Positions 38,085-49,687 of a DNA stretch of 64,000 bases are shown piece after piece. Each line of letters starts with the position of its first letter. Position 1 is the first letter of the stretch. The notes beneath the pieces were generated by a model, which was not told the DNA's origin, did no database searches, and saw only the letters and a program-made list of their open reading frames with translations. Source of the DNA: Archegozetes longisetosus (Eukaryota; Arthropoda; Arachnida; Sarcoptiformes; Trhypochthoniidae); assembly GCA_018873245.2 (NCBI GenBank), contig JAEMBT020000008.1, forward strand, positions 2,094,001-2,158,000, in the 5' to 3' direction. The position numbers and the translations under genes are program-made.

Positions 38085-38774
38085 TTAACTACTAGAATTA
38101 GAGTTGAAAGCGAGCTTTTGCTTCAATTGGTTATTAAGTCTTTTGAGGATAGCGTTATTTCTTTTGACCAAAATATCATTATTTTGGACCAATTGATCGC
38201 ACTCTAACTTAAGGGAAGCATTTTCAGCTAAAATTTGTTCGACATTAGCCTCTAAGTTCTTTTTACTCTCAATTAATTTGGGAATATGAACAACTAGTTT
38301 ATTAGCAATATTGTCTTTCTCGCTCATTTCTTCTAAATAATCGCTCAATTGCTTCACTTGCGGCTCAATCACTGATTCTTCTGACTTCAGCCTTTCAATG
38401 AGTACTTCCATTGAGTTAGTTTTGTCTTGCATTTTGTTACAATTCTCATTAATTAATTGGATGTATTGCTGGAGTTCAATACTTTTTAAGTTCAATTCAA
38501 AGTGAAGTTTGTGGCAGAGAAGAACGACACGAATTAATTGATTTTCACTGCTATGGTTATGATTAGAGGCGATAAGTGACTGCAATTGTTTTTGGGTTAA
38601 ATCCAATTTGATTTGGTCTAATTTGATTGATTGAGTTTGGAGGGCATCCTTTGTTTCATTTATTTGATTCATTATTTTATTCAATTTCGACTTCAATACT
38701 GGCGAGGAATTGGTTGCCAGTGACTTCAACTCATTTTCTACCCTTTTCTCGCTTATTTCTTCCTTTTTCTCCAT
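38085..38774 (-). CDS. Single-exon coiled-coil protein of unknown function, 229 aa
   Basis: An uninterrupted ATG-to-TAA frame of 229 codons, long for this AT-rich DNA. The product is rich in Lys, Glu, Leu, Asn and Ser. Heptad-like Leu/Ile spacing runs from about residue 20 to 75 and again from about 90 to 220, with only a short Asn/His/Ser break near 70-76. No signal peptide or membrane segment is visible, and the C-terminus is a Ser/Asn tail. I do not recognise the family. It lies about 1.7 kb downstream of the TBP-like gene on the same strand, inside what appears to be a Shal intron. It could be an intronless gene, a large exon of another gene, or a retrocopy. The amphipathic composition and length make a random ORF unlikely. 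Confidence 0.6.
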   Translation of the reverse strand: MEKKEEISEKRVENELKSLATNSSPVLKSKLNKIMNQINETKDALQTQSIKLDQIKLDLTQKQLQSLIASNHNHSSENQLIRVVLLCHKLHFELNLKSIELQQYIQLINENCNKMQDKTNSMEVLIERLKSEESVIEPQVKQLSDYLEEMSEKDNIANKLVVHIPKLIESKKNLEANVEQILAENASLKLECDQLVQNNDILVKRNNAILKRLNNQLKQKLAFNSNSSS

Positions 38775-40377
38775 ATTTTGCCCAAATTAATCGTTTAATT
38801 AATTACAGATTTATTTAGAGGACTCTTTTGATTAGAATTGACGTTTTTTATTGCGTAACAAAATGTTTGGATTCGTTGGGCAATAATAAGTGAATTAGAA
38901 ATTGGCGCAAAATTTGAAAACTCAAAAGAGTATGAGATAACTACTCTAAGTCCAATTTTGACGCAATAATTAACACAATATTAATAAGTGAGTGAAAATT
39001 AACTGGCATTTTTCAAATCAATTAAGTCTTAGAGGTAATGACAACTTTCTGGTTATAATAATTGCAAAAAGAGATGATTTTTCCATAACGAGACTCAAAA
39101 TGAAATTTGTATTAATTCTGTGAACTTATTCTATCTTAAAGAAAAAACATTAGATTTAATATTTTTTGTACGTAAACGATTGTATGTATGCGCAAAGCGG
39201 CAAAAATGATTTCTCAATTTGACGAAAGAGAGAAATGAAGAAAAGTTTGTAAATTGAAGAAAAAGTGGTGAAAAAGAATAGCGCCTTATTGCTGAGATAG
39301 GATTGGGAATGGTAATCCTTAAGATTGGAATGCAATAGATTTTTTTCGTTAAGCGATACTTGTATAATATCCAACTTTTATCTAAATCAATAAAGAAATG
39401 GTAACTTTAAGAAGTAATGCTGGCATATGTTGGCATCTCTTGCCAGAGGTTCACAAAAAAGAAATTTGTTTCCACAAAACGTAACTTTAATCATATTGTT
39501 TTCCTATCCCTAAAAATCGATCGAATTGAACGTATTTCGAAAGCAAAGTTAAATAATAAAGAAATAAAACATATATTTTTGAACGCATGTAGAGTTAGAG
39601 AGAAAGGAGTTGGATATTAATAAAAAAAAGAGATAAATTGAAAGAAAATAAGACAAAGAGAGAAAAGAGAAGAGAAGTATTGATTAATTTATGGTAAAAA
39701 TGCATTAAAGTTTAACTCAATTTGGGAGACAATTGGCGTGTATTTCTATTTTAATAAAGATTGCGAGTCATATTTATATCTAATTGAATTTGACGCCGCC
39801 TGCAATTGATCGGGGATAACAAGATAATTCTGGTGTAAGTCTCCTATTCTTATGTTGTCTAGGTTTTTGGTTATTCCTGTTTTATTGACTTTTATGCCGA
39901 TATAGTGCTAAAGGGTGTTGTTTTATAAGACTTCTGTCCAGTGAGATTTGGTTTTACTTTTGCTTTTATAGTCCATCATCATTGAGGTAAAAGTAAATCA
40001 AATAATGCCTCATTCAGCACACAAACACACCAACAATAGTGTGACGAGAATCAAATACAATTTAATACAATATAACTTAAGTGAAAATAACTAGTTCTGA
40101 CTATATCGCGATCTTTAGCCGTTCAATCCCTTCTATGTAACTAAACTTCTGCGCAAAGAAACATTAGTTCAAATGTAGCTTTAGTTCAAATTTAGCTTTA
40201 GTTCAAATCTAGCTTTAGTTGCATTTCGTTCAATAATGTTTTTGTTGCTCTTTTCCACCTTAACATCACTACTACTCACAGTTTCAAATATTTCCAACTC
40301 AAATACCTTAAGAAAAGTTCAGATTTAGTCATTCAAAACACATTCAAGTGATAAAAGAAATAAAATATTGCGAAAAC
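38775..40377. other. Spacer between the coiled-coil gene and the TBP-like gene
   Basis: No gene supported. It contains the 17-nt tandem repeat and a short GC-richer patch near 39790-39830. That patch has an acceptor-like end on the minus strand but only 17 open codons after it. Confidence 0.5.
40165..40220. repeat. 17-nt tandem repeat (TTAGTTCAAATNTAGCT)
   Basis: Three copies plus a partial. It lies about 160 nt past the TBP-like poly(A) signal in the transcript direction. Confidence 0.8.
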
Positions 40378-40383
40378 TTTATT
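40378..40383 (-). terminator. AATAAA poly(A) signal of the TBP-like gene
   Basis: AATAAA on the minus strand 94 nt past the TBP-like stop codon, a normal distance for a compact 3' UTR. This supports an expressed gene, though the hexamer is common in AT-rich DNA. Confidence 0.45.
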
Positions 40384-40476
40384 TTAAGAAAACTCGAAAA
40401 ATAAGTACAAAAATATTTGTCGAAACAGAAACATAAAGACAAATCAGAAATTGAACGTAAGGTCATAATATGCTAG

Positions 40477-41040
40477 TTAAGGTCTTCTGAAGAATTTAAG
40501 AATAGGTAAGATTTTTTCAAATCCGTCAAAGATCTCATGTCTAAATCGAGCACCAGTTAAGACAATCTTTCCGGAAACAAATACTAACAAAACAATTTTG
40601 GGCTCAACCATACGATAAATAAGTCCGGGAAACAACTCTGCCTCATATGAAGAGAATTGTTTATGAGCCATATTAAGAGCTTCTAAACTGATATTAAATC
40701 CGAGATCACAACTCGCGACTATATTATGGATCCTAAACTCAGTGAACTGAACATCAAATCCAATCTTCTGTACAATTCTAGCGAACTTTCGGGCAGAGAG
40801 TCGGGACTGAAGCTCATCCTTAGCACCGGTACAGACCATTTTACCTGAACCGAAAATAAGGGCTGTAGTTCTGGGTTCTCGAATCCGCATAATCAGAGCA
40901 TTCAGTCGTCTTGGATTGTATTCAGAATTTCTTGCACTCCATGCAATTTTTTTCAGATCTAATTCAATGCCCAAATTAACGGTTGACACTATATTCTGAA
41001 GAGTGGGTCTTAACTCTTGACTAATAGAGGCAATTGACAT
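40477..41040 (-). CDS. TATA-binding-protein-like factor (divergent TBP/TRF paralogue), intronless
   Basis: 187 aa covering the full two-repeat TBP saddle. It opens after a dozen residues with [12 protein letters not shown] and ends PILKFFRRP. Shared signature segments include [40 protein letters not shown] and [11 protein letters not shown] binds the TATA box minor groove, bends DNA through two pairs of intercalating Phe residues, and seats TFIIA and TFIIB. Aligned to yeast TBP, three of those Phe are kept (F63, F137, F154), but the one matching yeast F99 is Leu46 (P-R-R-L-N). DNA-contacting Asn16 and Asn106 and the two Thr-Gly-Ala turns are kept. The TFIIB stirrup reads E-A-E-L-F-P instead of E-P-E-L-F-P. 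Other changes (for example W34, G114, N116) show clear divergence from canonical TBP. The lack of introns suggests a retroposed paralogue under coding constraint. An in-frame open extension runs upstream to about 41120. Confidence 0.88.
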   Translation of the reverse strand: MSIASISQELRPTLQNIVSTVNLGIELDLKKIAWSARNSEYNPRRLNALIMRIREPRTTALIFGSGKMVCTGAKDELQSRLSARKFARIVQKIGFDVQFTEFRIHNIVASCDLGFNISLEALNMAHKQFSSYEAELFPGLIYRMVEPKIVLLVFVSGKIVLTGARFRHEIFDGFEKILPILKFFRRP

Positions 41041-41122
41041 AATTGAAGCAATACTTGTTGTCGGAACTGGTAATGGATGTGAGAATATAGACGTCGATCC
41101 GATTGTTGTGATTGCTTTAGAA
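41041..41122 (-). other. In-frame upstream extension of the TBP-like ORF
   Basis: The frame stays open upstream of the chosen Met for about 27 codons, reading a Ser/Thr/Pro/Ile-rich segment ([15 protein letters not shown]) before an in-frame TGA near 41143. This composition resembles the Pro/Ser/Thr linker that precedes the TBP core in animals. An acceptor-like site (cacttctaaag) lies near 41121. The extension may be a spliced N-terminus or part of the 5' UTR. Confidence 0.35.
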
Positions 41123-41662
41123 GTGAGATAATCACAAGTCGATCACAACGTTTCTCTCTGGTTAATACTTCATACGACCACTGATTGATCAGAAAGTTTA
41201 ACGATAACTCTCTTATTATTTGTTATTTGTGAGAATAAATAATATGTTATTGAGTATTGAATGAGGATTAGGGCTCTGCTGAATAGTCAGCTCTGGAAAA
41301 TCATAGGTTCAATGTTAGCTAGCTCAGTTGTAATCAAACCTTATGTCAAACGTATTCTTCAACTGACTTCACTTCCAAAGTCATAGTCAGTGTCAATGCC
41401 ATCAATTTTCATCTATTCAATATAGTATGAGTTGTTTGATGATCAACTTTAAAAGAGAACTTTTATCATAGCAAGTAGTGATTCAGTTCTTCAATTGAAC
41501 CTTTCATAGATTTGTATACACAAAAGTCCATATTTTGTCCTTAAAGTCATTTAAAGTTATTGAATAAGTTAAAAATGATGCAGAGCAAGAGAGAAATGAT
41601 GCGTTTTTATATCGAGATATTTTATTTGCAGACTTGCATCTTCTTGTAATAACTCACATATG

Positions 41663-41780
41663 AGATTGAATTGTTAATGATTTTAGACAAAGTAAGCATT
41701 TTAATGAAAGATTATGCTAAAATCGATAAGCGTCACATGGAAGATGACATGGTAATGGTGCTTTCTAGTAGCTATGCATT
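41663..41780 (+). repeat. Dispersed repeat family 2, copy B
   Basis: Partner of the copy near 28.6 kb, same orientation. It lies just upstream of the TBP-like gene and could overlap that gene's promoter region. Confidence 0.6.
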
Positions 41781-44700
41781 ATTATAATATCCCCAGCTCT
41801 AACTGCATTATTTACTTCTACTTAATGGTAAATCTTAGATCAAATTAGATTCACATCTGATTTTTTCAGACTCTGACTCTATTCAATGCATTCACTCGTC
41901 AAACCCTTAATAAATTTTCCTGTTTTCGGTCACTCGCAAAACATTTTTGACTAAGTTTATCAATAGAAGTGAAAAAATGAGAAAAACTCATCAGATAGTT
42001 GGACTTCCGGTGTTGAGTTTGATAGAGAGCTTTAAAAATGATACGATACATAAAATGGATCTCAAATTATTTAATTATATGATTTATTGATTGCGCGTAA
42101 AATAAGCTATTTTGAAGTTAGTTGCAAATTTCCAGATCGATTTCATATAGAACAAGATTTGCTGCAGCCTGTTCCTAAGGTTAGAAATATATACAAAATG
42201 ATTGCCCTGAGCCAACTCACAAATATCGAGCTCATACTAAATTGATGATTATTGAGAAAATAAATTAAGAATTTAACTAATATATGGTTGAGAAGCGATA
42301 AAAGCAGTGAGAGTAGAAGGAAGATAAGATTTGAGATTTAGAAAATGTCTAATTAGAGTTAATTAGTTGAACTGAGTCAATCAATTAAGTGAAATGGCGG
42401 ACAATGTTTGGTAATAAGAAGAGTGTTGAGTGCATGTCAAAAGGTAGAGGTAGTATTGAATAATATTTACAATAGATTTAAAGTTACGGACAATTGTTTA
42501 CTGGCTTTTCATATAGTATGGTCTATAAAGTGTATGATTCGTAAAAAGAGTTATGTAAATAAATGAATTGAAGTGGAAAACTAACTCTTATAGGTATTTG
42601 GATTTTCAAACAGGAACGTCAAGTGTAAATGCAAATCAGTTTATGGACTGGCATATGTTAAAATTAGCATTTTCACCATAGTTATGACAAAATAAACATT
42701 GTTTTAATGCTAACTCAAGCCATATCGCCAAAGGGTATCTCTAACTTGATTTTCATATCTTACTATTTCCCCAAAACGCCTTATCTTAGAACTAAATAAA
42801 GCATAATTGGATCTCATTTGTTTAGAATACATTTTCTGTTTGACTTATGCTGTTGAAAACACAAATTTGCTTAATTAAAAGTTGATTTCTGTTAGAAGGA
42901 GTTAAAAATAGAAAAACATTTCAATAAAAAAGTATCAGTTGTTCACTAATGTATAACTCATTTTTGCGATTGCGTTCATTCTTTCACTTTGACTAATAAA
43001 AGTTTCTCAAGTCGAGTGTTAGATATGAATTGATATTTTGTTAATATTTATTTTCGTTATAGCAATAATATGAGTGAATGTGAATATAAATTTAGTGCCT
43101 GGATTCTTTTCGTATTTCTCATATCTGAAACTACGGATCAATCACAACTATTCTCGTAACGAGTTTCCAGAAACAGAATAAAACCCGGAAATAAAGAATT
43201 GAATATATTGACTAATTGAAGCTATGTTAACACTTGGCTATCATATGGACAATAGAAGATATAAAGATTTGTTTAACAATTACAGTTATAGTGGAATTTA
43301 GAATGAATAAGGTTTGGAATGGAGACCTAAATATAGATACTGCAAATGAATAAACAGTAAGATCAATAAATCTGTGGTTTTGCACCCAAATCAGGCATAT
43401 ATTAATTACTTGATAAGTTCAAAAATTGTAATTAGAGTATTTGATTTGAAAGGACAAGTTGAGGCAAATAATAATTGTAAAGCGGAAAGTAGGGAGTAGT
43501 GAAAATATTTGATGGTTATTGTTTGAAAGAAACTGTGCGCAAATATATTGCTAGTATTGGTGTTCACTAGAGACCCGTTCAACCGTTCAAAGATGAAATG
43601 ACGAAACACGAAAAAGAACTAAAGCTAGTCCAAGTCAAATAGAAAAATCTCCGAGTATATTTGATTTTACCTTAAAAGTTATGCTACAGATACTTGAAAA
43701 GAGACTTCGATTTGATGTCCACTAAATTCAATAGTTATCATTCATGATTACACGAAATGATACTTTTCTGTCTTAACAGAATTTCAAATAAGACGACGTC
43801 AAGCTTATAAGGGTCTGCATTAACTGATGATTCTAACTGAATTTTAGGTATGAGTTGGTATGTTTTAAGCACCTCTTGTGATTTATGCTAAAAGCCGCAT
43901 TTCAATTGACTGGAGACTTGAGTAGAGATGACGAGAGGCACTGCGGACTTACCTAAAAGTTCATTAAAATCATCAGCTCTACAGTAAAGCAATTGTATCT
44001 AGGATTAGAAAGAGGCAGAATTTTCAAGCTTACAAATAAGATGTTTAAAAATAAGAACTGAACATATTAGAGGAATTTAGAAGAAAAATCAAGTTGAGCA
44101 ATACAAAAGAATGTTAGACAAGGACAGAGATAAGTAAAATAGTTTGGCATTTGGCAAAACAAATTTCAAACTAATTTATCAGCATTCTTATTAATAATGG
44201 AAAGCATTTTTCCTCTTTCATAATAAAAGTTTAGGTGAGGTATAAATACTATATTGATTGAAAAGCAGAATCAATTGGTTCAAATATTTATCAAATTTGA
44301 TTGAATACCATTTTTAAGAACCGCTAATGCATTACTATTTTTAGAAAACAAATATGAAGTTCAATTGAATTATTAATATAATTGTTAATCTAGAGATAAA
44401 ATGTAGGGTCAGATGTTTGATAGCGTGTTTAGTGCACTACTTCATAATCGATCTTCAAATACATTACAACAAATTGCAATTCATATTAAAGGCTTATAAC
44501 TATTTTATCAATAATTATTTGTCAACTTCTATCACTTTTATTATTGATAAGACATTTCTATTTATTTATCTATTAGTCATCTATTATTTATGCGATCATT
44601 TTTCTGCTTGTGCTTTCCATTTTCATAAGTGAAAATACATTTGTTCTATACACTCCTATTAATGCTATCTATTTCGATCCAATATAATGGGATCAGAGTA

Positions 44701-47700
44701 TTCCGTCGGTAATTCGGACAAAATACAGTCGAAATATAGTGAAAATATAGTGAAAATATGGTGAAAGTTGAGCCATAATGCAGCCAACACTTGGAGCTGC
44801 ATTTCTAGCTTAGTAAACAATTTTATGAGTTGGAACTTTGCACATATCGAATATTAGATATATGCAGTCATCATTTTCATAGAAAATTGCACATTTAAGT
44901 CGAGTAACAATAAATAACTGCAAATAAATCAAAGCTTTCATTTGAATCTTTTTAAGTCGCAAACTTTAGCTATATTCATATTTTCGGAAAATTTTCAAAT
45001 TTCGTGCTATTCTTAAAAAGATGGTCATTTGTAAAGATTGCATTTATAATAATAAATGTTTTCGACAATTTAGAGAAATAGTAGTTTCTAGTAAAGTGCA
45101 TGCCTTATACTACTTGCTTTATTCATAATTAGTCATATGAGAAAAGAAATTCACTTCAAATAAGTTGCAAGATAGCATTTCTAAGTTTATTAAAATAGTC
45201 TTTAGATCAAGCAGACCAAAAACAATCTTTATCGAAAGCTCACGAAATGAGGAATAATTGATTTTGGTAAAAAAAATCTTATTACTTAAAGCCTAGCATT
45301 TCGATTTGTGCTGAATCTTAAGCAGGTGTTAATTGCAATTCTAGTATATCTTAGTGGAATCCTTGAATTGTGATTTAGACCAAGTTTTATTACCGCTTCA
45401 ATGAGTCTTCGATTTTCAGAAAGTAATCAGAAGTTTAAGAAGTAAAAGAAAATTGGTTTTATGTTGAAAAATGAGTGCTTGTTTCAGAAAATATAACCCT
45501 TAAAATCAATTGAATAATCGTTCAAATTCTGGTAGTTTTGGCTATAATAGAGATCTACTAAGTCACAAAACCAAGTATTAGGAAAGTCCAGATTAAGTTC
45601 TGTTTGGAGGCATAGAAAGTTTGCTGAATAAAAGATTAAGACTAGATTTGCAATAAACCTATCTCTTTACATAAAGAGCTGTTGGCAATCTAAACTCTTG
45701 TAACATCAGAAGGATTTTATTTGCTATTAATAGCTTAATTCTGACACAGGATAAAAATTGCCGGAGTTTATGAATAAAATCAATCATTAGTTCGTTACGT
45801 AACGTTGTGCCTTTCCAATGCCGTGTCAGTAGCTATCAAGTATGTTATTATATAATTATAATTGATTTTTCTCTTTCTATTCTCTACTTTTTCTCAATTT
45901 AGTTTGTGCTACTCTCACTCCATTTCACTACCCAACATTTCACTTTTAACTAGCACCAAAATTCACGACAATACACCCTTTTTCGTTATACATTAATAGT
46001 ACAATAATTATACAATATGTATAATAATTATAATTTTAGATTTTTAAAAGTTGCTAAATTCTTAAGATAACAATAGTGTGATTTATAGCTTTTAGGTTTC
46101 TTTGGGTCAAAAGTTTTTTTTATCTCATAAGCTTAAGATACAGAGATTTTGGGCATTATTTTGGAAATCTAATTGCATTTAAATTATATGAATCCTGAAA
46201 AAATAGAATCAAAAATTAAAGTTAGTAAAACAAAAATATTACATAAGATGAAATGGCATTATTTTACAATAAATTGAAGTAAACACGCAAGTAAAAACAA
46301 TATTATATAATTATAGTAACATAATTCTTATATATGCACTATTTATGAGGAATGTCATGTTTCAACAATTTCATAAGTTATTTAATAGAATTTATCTAAA
46401 ATATTTTATCCAATTGAATGACGCCCTTTTCTTCGGTTTATCTATTTTAACAAAAAAAATCTTTTCATCATTTCCATCATATTTATGTCACGTACTGTTC
46501 CTCAAAGTTCTGTAAAATTATATTTGAAACCAAAACTTTTGGAATAATGTGTAGACAAATAATTTTGATAAATATAGGACTGTATGATGGAGGAAAATCA
46601 TATTAAGGTATTAGAAATTAAATGAATATAAAAAATAATTGAAGCGTTTGAATAATTGATATTGGATTAGTTAAACACAACAATAAAGTATTTGAGGGAT
46701 TGTGTATAGAATGTATGGGATTGTATGCAATTGTATGGAGTGATGTACAATTGTGTTAACGTATTTAGCAATCACAAAGCAAGCAAATGGGTTAACTGCA
46801 TAATTGCATTACATTTCTGTTAATTTAATTGTTAGATTTATTTAATGAAATAAAAGTTTTTCAGTGAAGGGGGTATTACTTAAATATGAATGAGTTAGGA
46901 GAAATAGTTATGTTTAGAATTGGTTAATTAAAAAGAAGTTGAAAGAAATATTTGTAAAAGATGAAAATAATGCGAGGTACGATTTATGTGATGGGGTCAG
47001 TGGAACAAAGAAATAACTGTAATATTGTATGAATTGGAGATAGAACAGCATAGCAGTGATTGTATGATATATATCATATAGGAGTAAAGCAATTTTTTAA
47101 TCTTCAAACTCTATTAGTACATACTGGTAGAAAGTGCTCAGTCTATGTGAACACATTCTTGAGCTTGTCGTACAATCGAGAAGAAAATAATATGAAGAAG
47201 AAAAAAAAGTAGAAAAAACTTATTTGATCGATTAAATCTAAGCTTTAAAAGGCACGTATAGTGAAAAGCGTATCCTATGAACCAATGTGGAGACTCTTTT
47301 TTGATATATCACTAAATCAGGTTGTATAGTGAAAGGTATGAAAGGCTAACATGAATCAAAAACTAGAGTATAATTGAAGGAAAGCATGTGGTTGTTGGAA
47401 ATAACCTACAAGTAAAGAAGCGCTCAAGTGGTTCTATTGTGAATGTAGAACGAAATATTACTCAGCAATCACGATTGCTATTTCTAATTACTGTCTTAAT
47501 AGGATAAGTTAGATGGTAGTTTAAATTAGATGGTGGTTTAAGTTAAATAATAGTTCAAGCTAGATCATATTTTAAGCTATTTCTCCCTTTTTAACTAATT
47601 CTTCCATACAATTCATAACTCAGACGTCTGTTTCCAGACTCAGACCTTCGGAAGTTATTTATTGGAGAAAATAAATGTCTTTCTTATTTCCGATAAGTGA

Positions 47701-48097
47701 TTAATGATAAGGAATAAAATTTTCATACGAATCAATATGAGTTGATTTGAGAGAGAATAATAAAGAATAAAACGAATAGTATTTTGATAGATATTTGATA
47801 GATTATAAGCGATGATTGAAGAGATGGAGAAAGTTTAGGGAAAGATTATTGGTGTTTAAATTGGTGTTTAAATAGGCAAAGATTATTGGTGTTTAAATAG
47901 AGAAGAATTTGAAACTGTGATTAGAGTGTAATAAAAGAAAATGAAGTGGTCGCTCCATAGAATACTGCATTTTGATCATTACAATTCCTAACACTTATTT
48001 CATTAATTCTATTTTGGCTTCCACTCATTTGTCTAGATCTCGATTTCTGGCTTTTCTCCATTCACTCCCAGAGAACAAGTAGAGAAGAAGTAAAGGA

Positions 48098-48118
48098 GAA
48101 GAAGAAGAAGAAGAAGTA
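48098..48118. repeat. (GAA)n short microsatellite
   Basis: Seven GAA-type units in a purine-rich stretch. Confidence 0.7.
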
Positions 48119-48615
48119 AAGAATGGAAAAAACTGAATGACATATAAGCAAAAGAGCCGAAAGGAAGAGGCGCGATAGGAATTTTTATGAGCTTGGCTTA
48201 AGTACAGCGAATTAGAGAATTTCTGGCAACAACTAAAATACCAGATAAAGAAACTCTTTGCCAATCATCACCAGAAGAGATGGTAACAAAGAAATAAAGG
48301 AATTATGAGTGCGGCCGCTATTGTTTGATGAATGTTTTAAACGCATGAGTGGTATAAATAGTTAGCTTTGTTTGCTCTACAGTCTATTAATGTCTGTATA
48401 CAGTCATAATTCCTTCGAATCGATTGATTTGCCAAATGATATTCGAGAACAGATTGGCTTCAAAACTCTTTTAGATCAACCATATTTCTCATGTAATATG
48501 AGAATTCGGTATTTGTTCTGTATTTCTATCCAAAGACTATGCTATTCATATCAGACTATATTTTCATGTTTGCATTAAACTTGGGAATCTTGCTCATGAA
48601 AGGCAAATGGGACCA

Positions 48616-48664
48616 ATTCTGAGCAGTTCTGAGCAGTTCTGAGCATTTGTAAGTAGCTCTGAGG
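48616..48664. repeat. 11-nt tandem repeat (TTCTGAGCAG)
   Basis: Three close copies of TTCTGAGCAG(T) and two degenerate ones. Confidence 0.7.
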
Positions 48665-49332
48665 ATTTTGTAGAGAATCAGTTGAACAACTTTATATTTA
48701 AAGTAGAAAATAAACTTAAGATGTTAAGACAAATGTAAAGTGAAGATAGGTTATGCAAAAATAGGACTTTATTTGAACAGAGAAAGAGAATGCTTTCAGT
48801 TAATACGGAAACACGATCACAGTTCGATAATTTATTCTGTATTTTCTCCCAATCATTAAAGTCAGTGTCGAATTGTTAAGAAAACAATGGCTTAAACACA
48901 CTGAGCATTGGTTAAGTAGAAACAGTATCAATTAATTGATACGTAAAGTTTGTTTAATCAGTTATTTGCCATCAATTACTTAAATTAGTTTTTTAATTTA
49001 AAACTTTGTTAATTAAGTTTAGATTTAACAAAATTTTTTCTATTTATTTTTTGTTTTAATTTTGTTATTAATTACTAAAAAGTGCATAATTATGTAAAAG
49101 AGCTGGAACAGTTCATATCAACTTATACTAAAGGTGGAATAAACCTTATTTATCTAACATTTGTTAAGCGTTTATGCAAATAAAAGAACAACTTATGACT
49201 GGTATCAGTTAGCAGAGGTCAATTTAGTCAAAACCCGATTTTCCAACTGATTTGCTCGTGGCTAAGTTTCTTTGATTCTCATTAATGTTTTCACTAAATC
49301 TTATGAGATGCAGATGGGGACTGACCTCCTGT

Positions 49333-49480
49333 ACCAAAAAGATTTAACTTAAGCTGGGGATAATGTCAGGTAGCTTGGTTACAGTATTTTCAGTTAGGTT
49401 AAATTATTACGTGAGCAGTTAACTAAATTTTAGAGAAACTTCATGTAAACAAAACTATCTTTATGTCCTTTTGTTACTCA
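49333..49480 (+). repeat. Dispersed repeat family 1, copy B
   Basis: Partner of the copy near 16.3 kb, in the same orientation. Shared blocks are TAACTTAAG, GTCAGGT, TTTTCA and TAAATTATTACGT. Downstream, the ACAAAACTATC segment is found again inverted near 49568, which suggests nested or rearranged repeats. Confidence 0.6.
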
Positions 49481-49484
49481 GTTT

Positions 49485-49687
49485 GGCAGAAGCCAGTTTA
49501 GCCGAATCGCGAATCTTCTTAACCTTCACTTACACATGCATTTTCAACATTAGAACGTAGAGAAGGATAGTTTTGTTCAAAATTTTCTTTAAAAATAACT
49601 GTCGGAGTAATAATTTAATCTAACAACAATCAATTCGTAAGACTCAAGGTTTAGAAAGCTGGTGATTCGGCTAAACTGACTTCTGTC
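49485..49687. mobile_element. Short inverted-repeat element, possible MITE
   Basis: 24-nt arms at 49485-49508 and 49664-49687 match at 22 of 24, including a perfect 15-mer (CAGTTTAGCCGAATC). Weaker pairing continues inwards (CTTAACC...CTTAC), giving arms of roughly 48 nt around a loop of about 100 nt. No target duplication was seen. It directly follows a copy of dispersed repeat family 1. Confidence 0.55.

Noticed and set aside
41310-41400. TAGCTCAGTTG, resembling a tRNA A box
   Set aside because: No matching B box (GGTTCGAATCC type) at the right distance and no cloverleaf.
48025-48264. Minus-strand 79-codon frame with a Ser run
   Set aside because: TTG start, and the Ser run comes from a GAA microsatellite.
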